Part shown: positions 34,745-44,097 of the stretch, piece after piece
Numbering within the stretch: position 1 is the first letter of the stretch
Layout of the letters: every line of letters begins with the position of its first letter
Source of the DNA: JANYJZ01 sp964523395
Lineage (GTDB): Bacteria > Bacteroidota > Ignavibacteria > UBA10030 > SZUA-254
Length of the DNA: 64,000 nucleotides
Assembly: GCA_964523395.1 (NCBI GenBank)
Contig: CAZFXS010000008.1
Location: 149,654-213,653, forward strand
Direction: 5' to 3'
The notes under the pieces: model-generated
The model's database searches: none
Seen by the model: only the letters and a program-made list of their open reading frames with translations
What the model was told of the DNA's origin: nothing
Position numbers and translations under genes: made by a program

Positions 34745-36757
34745 TCAGCGAGAGGTATCCGGTGACGCAAACGCGTTTTGCAAATATTCTCTGTACTGTT
34801 TCACCGGATGACGCTGTTTTATACTTTCAAGCCAGATTTGTTCGAGCCGTTTCGCTTCATATTCCTGATATGCATTGGAAACCTCGGGACCGGCTTCTTC
34901 AAATGTTTTTTCGCGCGATGGCTCTTTTCCCAACAATTTGATGATTGCGTATCCTCCTTCAATTTCAATTGGATCGGATATTTCTCCAATCTTCATTGTG
35001 GCCGCTTTTTGGGTTAAATCACTTTCAGTCACCGGGAGGAATCCTGTTTCTCCGCCTTTTGCTTTCATATCAGGATCGGGATGATAACGGCCGGCAAACG
35101 AAGCGAAGTCGCCGCCCCGTGTCAGTGAATCGTACACCATCAACGCCAGTGTATCTGTTTCAAAATACATCTCGGCCATATTCACTTTTTCCGGCATAAT
35201 AAACTTAGAGCGGTTTTGCGCATAGTATGCCTTGAGGGCAGAATCGGAAACTACGGTCTTACCCCACACCTCAACCTGTTCGGCCTTATACAATAGAATG
35301 CCGTCGTTATAATCGTTCATCAATGAACGGAAATCGGCGTTGCGTTGCTCGAGCCCTACAGCGTGTTCCTCAAGCAATATCCCTTCGGCTATTCTGCCAA
35401 GCTGTGTCTTGAACGCTGAGCGCGCAAGCGAAGTATTCCTGAGTTCCGGGCGATTACGCAGTATAGAGAGAACTGTATCGATCAAAATAGCACGGTTGTT
35501 AACATTCATCAGCGCCATCTTCTCGATATCAGGAGTTATAGAAGCATCCCACGCGCTGTCTTCGGTTGTTTTGTTTGAATCCAGAACCGCAACAAACGCG
35601 TTAAACGCGTTATCGTTGAACGTATAGCTGAATTTTTTCTTCAGATTGGCAATGTAGTTCTGATAATCTTCGTTAAACCGGGATTGCTGGTACTGTTTTT
35701 TCAGTTCATCGCGGACCTGCGTGAACGGCGGAACCGGACGAACACTGTCAATGCGGATAAGATGAAAACCGAATGGCGTTTGAACTATATCGGAAACAAT
35801 TCCAAGTTTGAGCTTAAACGCGGCTTCGTCAAACTGCTGGACATACCGTTTGCGCTCAACCCATCCGAGATCGCCGCCGCGATTGGCTGTGCCAAGGTCT
35901 TCAGAGTGTTTCGTCGCAATCTGTACAAAATCCATTCCCTTTTTTAAACTATCCTGAAATGCTTTGATTCGTGCAAGAGCACCCGCGGTATCTGCTTCTG
36001 TTGCACCCTGCGGTTTATAAAGAGTCATAATATGACGCACCCTTATTGCGCCGGGAGCGGGGTGGCGTTCAGTCAACCGGACAACATGGTAACCAAACGG
36101 AGAACGTACCGGAACGGAACTGATTTCTCCCTGCTTCATGGCATATGCGGCATTCTCAAAAGAGGAAACCATCTGTCCACTGCTGAAATAATAAACATCG
36201 CCGCCATTGGCTTTTACCGAAGGGTCTTCGGAAAATTTTCGTGCGAGTGAATCAAAGCTTTCACCGGATTTCGCGCGGCGGATAATGTCCATTGCCTTCT
36301 CATAGGCCTTCAATGTATCGGCCGGAGGGGCATCCGCTTTTACCGAAAAGAGAATATGCTGAGCGCGCAATTCTTCCCGTCGCCGTTCGTATAATTGTCT
36401 GACACCGGGTTCAGTCACTTCCTTATCAACAAGAAATGTTGCCGCAAGCGTCTGGCGATATTCCTTCATTTCAGAAATGATTTCAGGGTCATTCATCATA
36501 TTCCTGTCGGACGCGTCCTGCAGTTTCAGCTTATAATTTGTCAGCAGGTCAAGAAACCGGTTCCGCTCTTCCATGGAACTCTGTTTCGCGGCAGTTGAAC
36601 CGCCGCTGTTCTTGGTAAAAAATTCTTCGTACTCTCCGAGAGTGACTTTCTTCTGGCCAACTTCAAGAACAACCGACTCGCTGGCTTTCGGTGAACAACC
36701 AGACAATAAGAGCATACACACCGCCGTCGTGGCGATGATTCCACACAACAACTTCAT
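34745..36757 (-). CDS. Peptidyl-prolyl isomerase lipoprotein with two or more parvulin domains
   Basis: 670 residues from the ATG at 36757, giving a lipoprotein signal (CMLLLSGCSPKAS, Cys at the lipobox). Parvulin domains show as RAQHILFSVKADAPPAD with ANGGDVYYFSSGQMVSSFE, and IRVRHIMTLYKP with ANRGGDLGWVERKRYVQQFD. A third, weaker copy lies near the C-terminus (KAKGGETGFLPVTESDL). PpiD/PrsA-like proteins fold envelope proteins. First gene of the operon, with a 225-base gap to the divergent mqnP-like gene. Confidence 0.9.
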   Translation of the reverse strand: MKLLCGIIATTAVCMLLLSGCSPKASESVVLEVGQKKVTLGEYEEFFTKNSGGSTAAKQSSMEERNRFLDLLTNYKLKLQDASDRNMMNDPEIISEMKEYRQTLAATFLVDKEVTEPGVRQLYERRREELRAQHILFSVKADAPPADTLKAYEKAMDIIRRAKSGESFDSLARKFSEDPSVKANGGDVYYFSSGQMVSSFENAAYAMKQGEISSVPVRSPFGYHVVRLTERHPAPGAIRVRHIMTLYKPQGATEADTAGALARIKAFQDSLKKGMDFVQIATKHSEDLGTANRGGDLGWVERKRYVQQFDEAAFKLKLGIVSDIVQTPFGFHLIRIDSVRPVPPFTQVRDELKKQYQQSRFNEDYQNYIANLKKKFSYTFNDNAFNAFVAVLDSNKTTEDSAWDASITPDIEKMALMNVNNRAILIDTVLSILRNRPELRNTSLARSAFKTQLGRIAEGILLEEHAVGLEQRNADFRSLMNDYNDGILLYKAEQVEVWGKTVVSDSALKAYYAQNRSKFIMPEKVNMAEMYFETDTLALMVYDSLTRGGDFASFAGRYHPDPDMKAKGGETGFLPVTESDLTQKAATMKIGEISDPIEIEGGYAIIKLLGKEPSREKTFEEAGPEVSNAYQEYEAKRLEQIWLESIKQRHPVKQYREYLQNAFASPDTSR

Positions 36758-36982
36758 TCCGGTACTTCCTTTCTTGTATTGAAATAAGGCTGGAATTTGA
36801 GGTTTTTGACAATCAAGTATAACCAAAAGTTGGGAAAGATTCAACAAACTTTGCACCGCTTAAACCTACGAAAAATTCTTTATAAAGGATCTTTTGATGA
36901 TGGAAGAAGCTCACTACTGCCTTGATTCAAGCGCTAATTTTATCTATATTTTCGGTGTCATTTCTAAAAAGAAAGCCTGTCT

Positions 36983-37816
36983 TTGAAAAAATTCTTTAAC
37001 TTCGTCAAAATCGAACATACGCTGTTTACTCTGCCGCTTATTTACAGCGGATTGATATTGGGCCTAACCGAGGCTCCTTCAATTCAGTTATTGATACTTG
37101 TTCTCTTATCTGCCGCAGGTGCGCGCACTGCTGCATTTGCATTAAACAGGATTATCGACCGCAACATTGACAGGAAAAACCCCCGCACAGCAATCCGCGA
37201 ACTCCCATCGGGAAAGATGACCCTCAATGAAGCAATTGGTGTGCTGATTGCGGGATGCGCGGTGTATTTTGGCACCGCGGCTCTCATTTCTCCGTTTTGC
37301 CTGATGCTCTCGCCGATACCGCTTATTATTTTTATTGTGTATCCCTACATGAAACGGTTTACACCGTTTGCACATTTCGGCGTCGGGCTGGGGATGTCGA
37401 TGGCGCCGCTCGGCGGATATTTTGCTGCGTCTCCTTCGTTCGATAACATTCTGCCGGCGACATTGCTTTGTTTGTTTACGATTTTCTGGGGGACAGGATT
37501 TGATATTATTTACGCAACACTTGATGAAGAATTCGACCGCAGTGAACAACTCTATTCGTTTGTCTCACGTTTTGGCAAACAGCAGGCGCTTGTGTGGTCA
37601 TCAGTGTTTCACGTCATCGCGTTCGGATGTTTGAGTTTTTTATTCTTCACAACCGTCAGAACCTGGTACGCAGCGCCATTTCTTTTTCTCACCGGAGTAT
37701 TATTGTGGATTGAACAGCGAAAAGCTTCCAATGTTGAACTGTCGTTCTTCCGGATTAATGCGGGACTTGGTTTTGTTGTGTTCGGCATGATCATGATCGG
37801 AGCGATGTTCAATTGA
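36983..37816 (+). CDS. mqnP: UbiA-family prenyltransferase, menaquinone type
   Basis: 277 residues, TTG start. About eight membrane spans with the two Asp-rich motifs: NRIIDRNIDRKNPRTA (NDxxDxxxD type) and DIIYATLDEEFDRSE. The enzyme attaches the polyprenyl tail to the aromatic ring at the inner membrane. Neighbouring ubiX, ubiD and mqn genes point to the futalosine pathway (MqnP) rather than ubiquinone; the symbol rests on this context. Its stop overlaps the ubiX start. Confidence 0.87.
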   Translation: MKKFFNFVKIEHTLFTLPLIYSGLILGLTEAPSIQLLILVLLSAAGARTAAFALNRIIDRNIDRKNPRTAIRELPSGKMTLNEAIGVLIAGCAVYFGTAALISPFCLMLSPIPLIIFIVYPYMKRFTPFAHFGVGLGMSMAPLGGYFAASPSFDNILPATLLCLFTIFWGTGFDIIYATLDEEFDRSEQLYSFVSRFGKQQALVWSSVFHVIAFGCLSFLFFTTVRTWYAAPFLFLTGVLLWIEQRKASNVELSFFRINAGLGFVVFGMIMIGAMFN

Positions 37817-38364
37817 GAGTCGTGTTGGGAATTACCGGTTCTTCCGGCGCTGTATACGCAGTGGAGTTTCTAAAACAATGCAAAGCAGACAACTTTCTCA
37901 TCGTCAGCAAGTGGGGAAAGGTGCTACTGAAAGATGAGGTTGGTGTAACGGAAAAAGATCTCCAGCCCTACGTCAAGCGGCAATTTTCAGATGATGATCT
38001 TACCGCACCGCTTGCTTCCGGTTCGAACAAAGTTGACGCCATCGTTATTCTTCCCTGCTCAACATCCACACTTGGCAAAATTGCATCCGGCATCGGCGAT
38101 TCACTCATCACACGCACTGCACAGGTTGCATTGAAAGAGCGTTACAAGCTCATTCTTTGCATTCGTGAAACACCTCTTTCGACAACATCACTTGAGCAAT
38201 GCGCGAGACTTTCACGTGATGGTGTAATAATCATGCCGGTCAGTCCGCCATTGTATTACGTTCCCAAAACCGTTGATGAGTATGTAAACGGATTTGTCGA
38301 TAAACTCATCGGAGTGGCAGGCGTTCGCGAACCGCGGGGTTGGCGCGCGGAAGAGCTGGAATAG
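37813..38364 (+). CDS. ubiX: Flavin prenyltransferase UbiX
   Basis: 183 residues, TTG start overlapping the upstream stop by 4 bases. Makes prenylated FMN, the cofactor of UbiD. Typical blocks are VVLGITGSSGAVYA, ILPCSTSTLGKIASGIGDSL, LCIRETPLS and VSPPLYYVPKTVDE. Placed directly before ubiD, as expected. Confidence 0.95.
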   Translation: MRVVLGITGSSGAVYAVEFLKQCKADNFLIVSKWGKVLLKDEVGVTEKDLQPYVKRQFSDDDLTAPLASGSNKVDAIVILPCSTSTLGKIASGIGDSLITRTAQVALKERYKLILCIRETPLSTTSLEQCARLSRDGVIIMPVSPPLYYVPKTVDEYVNGFVDKLIGVAGVREPRGWRAEELE

Positions 38365-38409
38365 CCAAGTATCGTAAATCAGTAATTATATTTCCCTTCT
38401 TAAAGATAC

Positions 38410-40233
38410 ATGTCATTCTACGACTTTCGTTCATATCTCAGGGCGCTTGAGGCGGCCGGCCAGCTTCACCGCACTTCCGTCGAGATTGACCCCGCTCTTG
38501 AATTAACCGAAATTTCTACACGGGCTCTGAAAGAAGGAAAACCCGCTCTTCTTGTTGAGAATCCGAAAGGATCTTCGTTTCCTCTTGTTGTTAATCACTT
38601 TTCGAATGATAAACGGATTGAACTTGCGCTTGGCATGCACCCCGATGAAATCGGGGCGGAGCTTATTCATTTCCTTGAACGCGCTGTTCCCCCAACATTC
38701 AAAACATTTCTCGACAACAAACCGGTCATCAAACGGTTTATCAACGCAAGGCCAAAAGTTGTCGCTTCTGCAGTGAGTCAACAGGTTGTGGAATTTCCAA
38801 ACCTGGATGAACTTCCCATTCAAACATGCTGGCCCCTTGATGGCGGAAGGTTCATCACGTACGGACAAATTTTTACGTACGACCCGCGGGATAATAAACG
38901 CAACATCGGCATCTACCGCATGCACGTGTTCGATAAAGCAACAACAGGAATGCACTGGCAGATACAAAAGGGCGGCGGGTTTCATTATTATCAGGCTGAA
39001 AAGGTAGGAAAAGATTTTGAGTTAGCGGTGGCACTCGGCACGAGCCCGGCACTTTTGTTTGCCACCATTGCCGCATTGCCGGAAGGAATCGACGAAGCGA
39101 TGTTTGCCGGCTTCCTTCAGAATAAACGCGTTGAGTTTACAAAAGGGAAATCAGTTTCCATACATGTTCCGGCGAATGCCGAGTTTGTTTTAGAAGGAAT
39201 CGTCCCGCAAAAGGAACGAAGAATGGAAGGTCCGTTTGGCGATCATTTCGGACATTATTCCGCAGCATCAGAGTTTCCCGTATTCCACATCAAGTCAGTT
39301 ACGCATCGACGAAATCCAATCTATCCTGCAATTGTTGTCGGCAAACCGCCGATGGAAGATAAATTCCTCGGCGACGCGACACAGCAGATTCTTGGACCAC
39401 TTGCGAAACTCATTCACAAAGAAGTCACTGATCTCTGGGCATACTACGAAGCCGGGTTCCACAATCTTCTTGTCGTTGCTATTGAACAACGTTACCAAAA
39501 GGAAGCCATGAAAGCCGCGCTCGGATTGATGGGAACTGATCAGCTCTCGCTGACAAAGTGTATTATCACTGTTTCATCAGGAGTAAACGTCCGCGACTGG
39601 CACGCGGTGTTGAAAGAAATCAAAGATCACTTCGACCCTCAATACGATTTTGTGATGATACCGAAAGTCCCGCTTGATACGCTTGACTTCACAAGCTATA
39701 AGATGAATTTAGGAAGCAAGATGATTGTAGATGCTACAAGAAAGCATTCAAGGGGAAGTGGTTTGGATGTTAAAGAAGATGGTTTCAGATTTGATGTCTC
39801 AAGTTTCAAGTCTGTTGATTCACGTATAGTCGATATTCATCTAGTTGATAATACATTATTGTTGGTGAAGGTAGATTCACCCATATCGAATAGTTTGCGA
39901 CCTGAAAACCAAATCTTAAAACCTGAAACCGGCAGAGAAGTTCTTCAGAAACTCGTTGTTAAACCTGAACTTTCACACCTCAAAATTGTCGCGGTTATAT
40001 CTCACGATGTGGACATTCACAACAAAGAGAGTTATATTTGGGGAGTTTTTACACGCTTCGACTGCGAAAGAGACGTTCTTTTCACTGAAAACAAACTCGT
40101 TGGCATTTCTCCTATATATAGAGGTGTGATGGGAATCGATGCCACGTGGAAACCCGGATATCCTGAACCACTGACAATGCCGGATGAAATCGTAAAACGT
40201 GTGGATGAAAAGTGGGGAAAGATTTGGCGTTGA
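38410..40233 (+). CDS. UbiD-family decarboxylase, menaquinone biosynthesis
   Basis: 607 residues. Prenyl-FMN-dependent decarboxylase fold: GRFITYGQIFTYDPRDNKRN, IGIYRMHVFDKATTGMHWQ, PFGDHFGHYS, EGPF and the late DVDIHNKESYIWGVFTRFD region. In futalosine-pathway bacteria this family removes the carboxylate of the naphthoate ring; the step is inferred from context. It uses the cofactor made by the preceding UbiX. A 14-bp hairpin follows the stop. Confidence 0.92.
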   Translation: MSFYDFRSYLRALEAAGQLHRTSVEIDPALELTEISTRALKEGKPALLVENPKGSSFPLVVNHFSNDKRIELALGMHPDEIGAELIHFLERAVPPTFKTFLDNKPVIKRFINARPKVVASAVSQQVVEFPNLDELPIQTCWPLDGGRFITYGQIFTYDPRDNKRNIGIYRMHVFDKATTGMHWQIQKGGGFHYYQAEKVGKDFELAVALGTSPALLFATIAALPEGIDEAMFAGFLQNKRVEFTKGKSVSIHVPANAEFVLEGIVPQKERRMEGPFGDHFGHYSAASEFPVFHIKSVTHRRNPIYPAIVVGKPPMEDKFLGDATQQILGPLAKLIHKEVTDLWAYYEAGFHNLLVVAIEQRYQKEAMKAALGLMGTDQLSLTKCIITVSSGVNVRDWHAVLKEIKDHFDPQYDFVMIPKVPLDTLDFTSYKMNLGSKMIVDATRKHSRGSGLDVKEDGFRFDVSSFKSVDSRIVDIHLVDNTLLLVKVDSPISNSLRPENQILKPETGREVLQKLVVKPELSHLKIVAVISHDVDIHNKESYIWGVFTRFDCERDVLFTENKLVGISPIYRGVMGIDATWKPGYPEPLTMPDEIVKRVDEKWGKIWR

Positions 40234-40246
40234 CTACGGCAAGGTC

Positions 40247-40278
40247 ATCCTTCGTCCCGCCTAAGCGGGACGAAGGAT
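40247..40278. repeat. Hairpin with 14-bp arms between ubiD and mqnEA
   Basis: ATCCTTCGTCCCGC (40247-40260) is the exact reverse complement of 40265-40278 with loop CTAA. No T-run follows, so it is either an RNA processing or attenuation hairpin inside the operon or a single copy of a dispersed palindrome. Confidence 0.65.
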
Positions 40279-40313
40279 CAGATAACGGGAGGAATGTTTG
40301 AAACAGAGATTAT

Positions 40314-42170
40314 ATGACAATTAACTTCCGAGACAAAAATCTAATACCAATTTGGAATAAAATCCAGCAAGGCACACGCCTCTCGCTTGAAGACGGGCTG
40401 ACGCTCTACCACACCAACGATGTCATTGCTCTTGGCAAGATGGCGCACTTTGTCCAACAGCAAAAGAGCGGTGACGCTGTCTATTTTGTCCTGAACCAGA
40501 AAATCGAACACACGAATATCTGTGTACTCTCTTGCAAGTTCTGTGACTTCGCCGTCAAGAAAGGCAACGCGAACGCATATGAGATGACAACGGAAGATAT
40601 TCTTTCAAAACTTACTCCCGAAATTGCTGAAGTTCACATTACCGGCGGCATGCCTGCCGACTGGCCGTGGGAGCGCTACCTCGATATCGTGCAATCAATC
40701 CACAAACATTTTCCGAATACCGACGTCAAGGCATTTACCGCAGTAGAGATCGACTTCTTCCATAAGAAATTCAAAATGCCGGTGGAAGAAGTACTGAAAC
40801 AATTACAGGCTGCGGGTTTGCGAACAATGCCAGGCGGCGGCGCGGAAGTATTTTCCGAACGCGTGCGCAAACTTCTTTTCAATCAGAAGATCGGTGCGAA
40901 AGGGTGGTTTGAAGTTCATAAAACCGCGCATAAACTCGGCATTCCCACCAATAGCACGATGCTCTATGGCCATGTCGAAACTCTTGAAGAGCGCCTCATT
41001 CACATGATGAAGCTCCGTGAAGCCCAGGATGAAACCGGAGGATTTCTTACGTTCATCCCGCTCGCGTTCCAGCCGGGCGATACAGGCATTAAGCCGAGCA
41101 ACCGCTATACTTCGGCCATCGATGATTTGAAGACCATTGCCATCTCACGGCTGATGTTGGATAATTTTCCCCACATCAAGGCGTATTGGGTTATGCTGAC
41201 AGAGGAAGTTGCTTCCGTCGCGTTGAACTTCGGTGCAGACGATATGGATGGGACTGTCGGCGGTGAAAAGATCGCGCACGATGCGGGTGCGATCAGTCCG
41301 ATGAAGCTTGCCAAAGACCAGATCATCAAGATTATCAAAGATGCCGGGAAAATTCCCGTTGAGCGGGATGTGTACTACAATCCGCTGAAGATTTACACCG
41401 ATAATGTCATTGGAAAAATTCCTTATCTCAACTCCGTTCCGTTCTATCATCATTTCGAAAAGCGGCAGTTTAAAATTTTGCCGGTTGTCCCTCGACGCAT
41501 GGGAGTGCTTGAGGAAAAAGAACAGATTGTTGCCGGACCTTTCTCGCTGATGGATTATTTCCGACAGGAAGAGAAGCTAGAACTTTTGCCGTTCTGCATC
41601 GCGACACGCGACCAGGTAAAGAGCGTGATGCTCTTCAGCAACCATGGCTGGCTCGATCTTGACGGAAAAACCATAGGCATAACCGACGATACTGCGACAT
41701 CAGTACGCCTCTTGCAGGTCTTACTCGAAAAGAAATACAACGTGAAGGCCAAATTCGAGCGGATGCACTCTGGTGTAAATAATTTTTCTCAATACGATGC
41801 CGTGTTACTTATCGGCGACGAGGCGCTTCACCGCAACAAATACGGTCTCGCCGATTTCGAGCTTGTGTATGATCTTGCAAAAGAATGGTATGACTGGAAA
41901 AAAATGCCGTTTGTCTTTGCCGTTTGGGCTGTAAAAAAATCACTCCCCGCGGAAACAAAAGCTGAGCTTATTTCCCAAATTGAACAATCGCTTGCGCAAT
42001 CTCAGGATCACTTCGGTGAGATTGGCGAACTGCACGGAAAAAGAATCGGGCTTGAGTACGACGATGTGGAAGAGTATCTCGAAGGGTTTAATTACCGCCT
42101 CGGTGAGAGGGAGAAAGAGGCGATGAAGGAGTTTAAAGATTTAACTCAAACGATAACTGTTTTTACTTAA
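40314..42170 (+). CDS. mqnE-mqnA: Fusion of aminofutalosine synthase (MqnE) and chorismate dehydratase (MqnA)
   Basis: 618 residues with two complete domains. Residues 1 to ~360 are the radical SAM enzyme MqnE, with the 4Fe-4S cysteines at 70, 74 and 77 (CVLSCKFC), then VHITGG, MPGGGAEVF and ALNFGADDMDGT. Residues ~365-600 are MqnA: IGKIPYLNSVPFYHHF, VAGPFSLMDYF, SVMLFSNHGWLDLDGK, DAVLLIGDEAL and PFVFAVWAVKK. MqnA makes 3-enolpyruvyl-benzoate from chorismate, and MqnE joins it to S-adenosylmethionine to give aminofutalosine. The two steps are consecutive, so channelling is plausible. The junction near 41400 has no stop or frame change. Cytoplasmic. Confidence 0.93.
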   Translation: MTINFRDKNLIPIWNKIQQGTRLSLEDGLTLYHTNDVIALGKMAHFVQQQKSGDAVYFVLNQKIEHTNICVLSCKFCDFAVKKGNANAYEMTTEDILSKLTPEIAEVHITGGMPADWPWERYLDIVQSIHKHFPNTDVKAFTAVEIDFFHKKFKMPVEEVLKQLQAAGLRTMPGGGAEVFSERVRKLLFNQKIGAKGWFEVHKTAHKLGIPTNSTMLYGHVETLEERLIHMMKLREAQDETGGFLTFIPLAFQPGDTGIKPSNRYTSAIDDLKTIAISRLMLDNFPHIKAYWVMLTEEVASVALNFGADDMDGTVGGEKIAHDAGAISPMKLAKDQIIKIIKDAGKIPVERDVYYNPLKIYTDNVIGKIPYLNSVPFYHHFEKRQFKILPVVPRRMGVLEEKEQIVAGPFSLMDYFRQEEKLELLPFCIATRDQVKSVMLFSNHGWLDLDGKTIGITDDTATSVRLLQVLLEKKYNVKAKFERMHSGVNNFSQYDAVLLIGDEALHRNKYGLADFELVYDLAKEWYDWKKMPFVFAVWAVKKSLPAETKAELISQIEQSLAQSQDHFGEIGELHGKRIGLEYDDVEEYLEGFNYRLGEREKEAMKEFKDLTQTITVFT

Positions 42171-42396
42171 AAGATTTGGTTTCATTAAATGTCTCTTTTG
42201 ACTGTAATACAATCAAAACAAAATAGTTATTATAGTTCTAATTTTTTGCATTACTCTTTGTCGCATACCGTTTGTATAACGGTATTCATAGACAGATAGA
42301 AATTGATTCATGCCTTGATAGTGGAGGAAGATGGAACTATGAAACGAATCAATGTGAAGCTGCCAGATAAATGGAGATAGTAAAAGGAAATCATTA

Positions 42397-42648
42397 ATGC
42401 CCAAAGCAAAAGAACAGTCCGTAACATATATAGCAAAGAAAAAACCTTTGCGGCGGACCATTACATCAAGTCCAAAACAACAAACATTGAAAATGCTTCG
42501 AAATCTGAGAGACGATGCAACATACGAAGATATCATGTATAAGCTATATGTGTTAACAAATATTCAAAAGGGGCTAGATGATATCGAGGCTGGACGTATT
42601 ATTTCTCACGAGGACGTCAAGAAAAGTTTAAAAAAATGGTTGGTATAA
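42397..42648 (+). CDS. Putative antitoxin of a RelE/ParE-type pair
   Basis: 83 residues, basic N-terminus then a helical part (TYEDIMYKLYVLTNIQKGLDDIEAGRI, SHEDVKKSLKKWL). The C-terminal pattern resembles small antitoxins that wrap RelE/ParE toxins. Antitoxin role is inferred mainly from the 13-base overlap with the toxin gene. Confidence 0.75.
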   Translation: MPKAKEQSVTYIAKKKPLRRTITSSPKQQTLKMLRNLRDDATYEDIMYKLYVLTNIQKGLDDIEAGRIISHEDVKKSLKKWLV

Positions 42649-42935
42649 CCTGGACTGGTCGTGCAAAAGAAAATTTGGAAGAAATTGGCAAGTACATCTC
42701 ACGTGATTCAACACGCTATGCTGTAAATGTATTAAAGGAAATATACCGCGCAACTGAACGGCTTATAATATTTCCTGAAAGCGGAAGAAATCTTCCCGAA
42801 CTGTCAGCAACAAACCTCCGAGAAATTATTGTCGGAAATTTTCGGATTATTTATACTCGGATTGACAACAACATTATTATTGTGACGGTTTTGCACTCCC
42901 GCCGTAATGTGAAGAAACTGTTAAAGAAAAAATAA
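42636..42935 (+). CDS. RelE/ParE-family toxin
   Basis: 99 residues. ITWTGRAKENLEEIGKYISRDS at the start, PESGRNLPE, LREIIVGNFRIIYTR and VLHSRRN at the end are the ParE/RelE pattern. ParE poisons gyrase and RelE cleaves mRNA on ribosomes; the type cannot be decided. Its stop lies only 5 bases before mqnC, so it sits inside the menaquinone operon. Confidence 0.9.
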   Translation: MVGITWTGRAKENLEEIGKYISRDSTRYAVNVLKEIYRATERLIIFPESGRNLPELSATNLREIIVGNFRIIYTRIDNNIIIVTVLHSRRNVKKLLKKK

Positions 42936-42940
42936 CGTCT

Positions 42941-44035
42941 ATGCACCTATCATCACTCTACGATAAAATCCACGCGGGCGACCGGTTAACACCGGAGGAA
43001 GGCTTATTCATTCTGAAGAATGCCGAACTGCTTGATCTCGGCGATCTCGCAAGCGAAATCCGTTTTAAGAAAAATCCGGTTCCGAACATCACGTTCGTCG
43101 TTGATACCAACCCGAACTATACCAACATCTGCAACATCGACTGCATCTTCTGCGCGTTCTACCGACATGAAGGCGAAGAGGGAAATTATACGTACTCCGT
43201 TGATCAGATGATAGAGAATTTCAAACGCGCGGCGGCAAATGGCGTTACCACGGTGTTACTGCAGGGTGGTGTCAATCCCAAGATTCCGTTTGAGTATTAT
43301 CTGGAAACGGTGGAACGGACTGTAAAAGAAGTACCTGAGGTAATGCCGCACTTCTGGTCGACATCCGAAATTATCGGCATGGCACATGTTTCGGGTTTTA
43401 CGATTCCGGAAGTACTGCAAAAATTATGGAATGCAGGGCAGCGAACCATCCCGGGCGGCGGAGCCGAAATTTTATCCGATAAAGTCAAAAAGAAAATTTC
43501 CCATCTCAAAGGCACAAGCGCCGACTGGCTCAACGTGATGCGCGAAGCGCATAAGGTGGGATTCAAGACAACCGCAACGATGATGTACGGCCACCTCGAA
43601 AAGGACGAAGACATTATCGAGCACCTTGAATCAATCCGCCAACTCCAGGATGAGCATCACGGATTTACCGCATTCATTCCGTGGAGCTTCAAACCCGGAA
43701 ATACTCCCCTGGAAAAAATCATCCCGCATTACGCAACACCGATGCGCTATCTGCAGATGATCGCTTTCTCGCGCATATATCTCGATAACTTTGATCACAT
43801 TCAGGCATCATGGTTTTCTGAAGGCAAGAAGACAGGACAGATTGCCGTACACTTTGGCGCGGATGATTTCGGTGGAACATTATTCGAAGAAAACGTTCAC
43901 GCGGCGGCAAACTTCATTAACAAAACAAACACCGAAGAGGTAATTCAACTGATTCAGGAGGCGGGGTTTATACCGGCACAGAGAACAACGTTGTATGAGA
44001 TTGTGAAAGTCTATGAGAATGTTGAAGCGGCATAA
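42941..44035 (+). CDS. mqnC: Cyclic dehypoxanthinyl futalosine synthase
   Basis: 364 residues. Radical SAM enzyme that cyclises dehypoxanthinyl futalosine. Cluster cysteines are at 64, 68 and 71 (CNIDCIFC), followed by LLQGGVNPKIPFEYY, IPGGGAEILSDKV and HFGADDFGGTLFEENV, all typical of MqnC. It starts 5 bases after the toxin gene. Confidence 0.95.
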   Translation: MHLSSLYDKIHAGDRLTPEEGLFILKNAELLDLGDLASEIRFKKNPVPNITFVVDTNPNYTNICNIDCIFCAFYRHEGEEGNYTYSVDQMIENFKRAAANGVTTVLLQGGVNPKIPFEYYLETVERTVKEVPEVMPHFWSTSEIIGMAHVSGFTIPEVLQKLWNAGQRTIPGGGAEILSDKVKKKISHLKGTSADWLNVMREAHKVGFKTTATMMYGHLEKDEDIIEHLESIRQLQDEHHGFTAFIPWSFKPGNTPLEKIIPHYATPMRYLQMIAFSRIYLDNFDHIQASWFSEGKKTGQIAVHFGADDFGGTLFEENVHAAANFINKTNTEEVIQLIQEAGFIPAQRTTLYEIVKVYENVEAA

Positions 44036-44097
44036 TACTGATATACACTGATTGCGCAGATATTACACAGAGAACAGATTTCGCAGGTTCGTAATTG

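Noticed and set aside
40247..40278. Rho-independent terminator after ubiD
   Set aside because: Strong hairpin but no T-run follows on either strand close by; left as a hairpin of unknown role.
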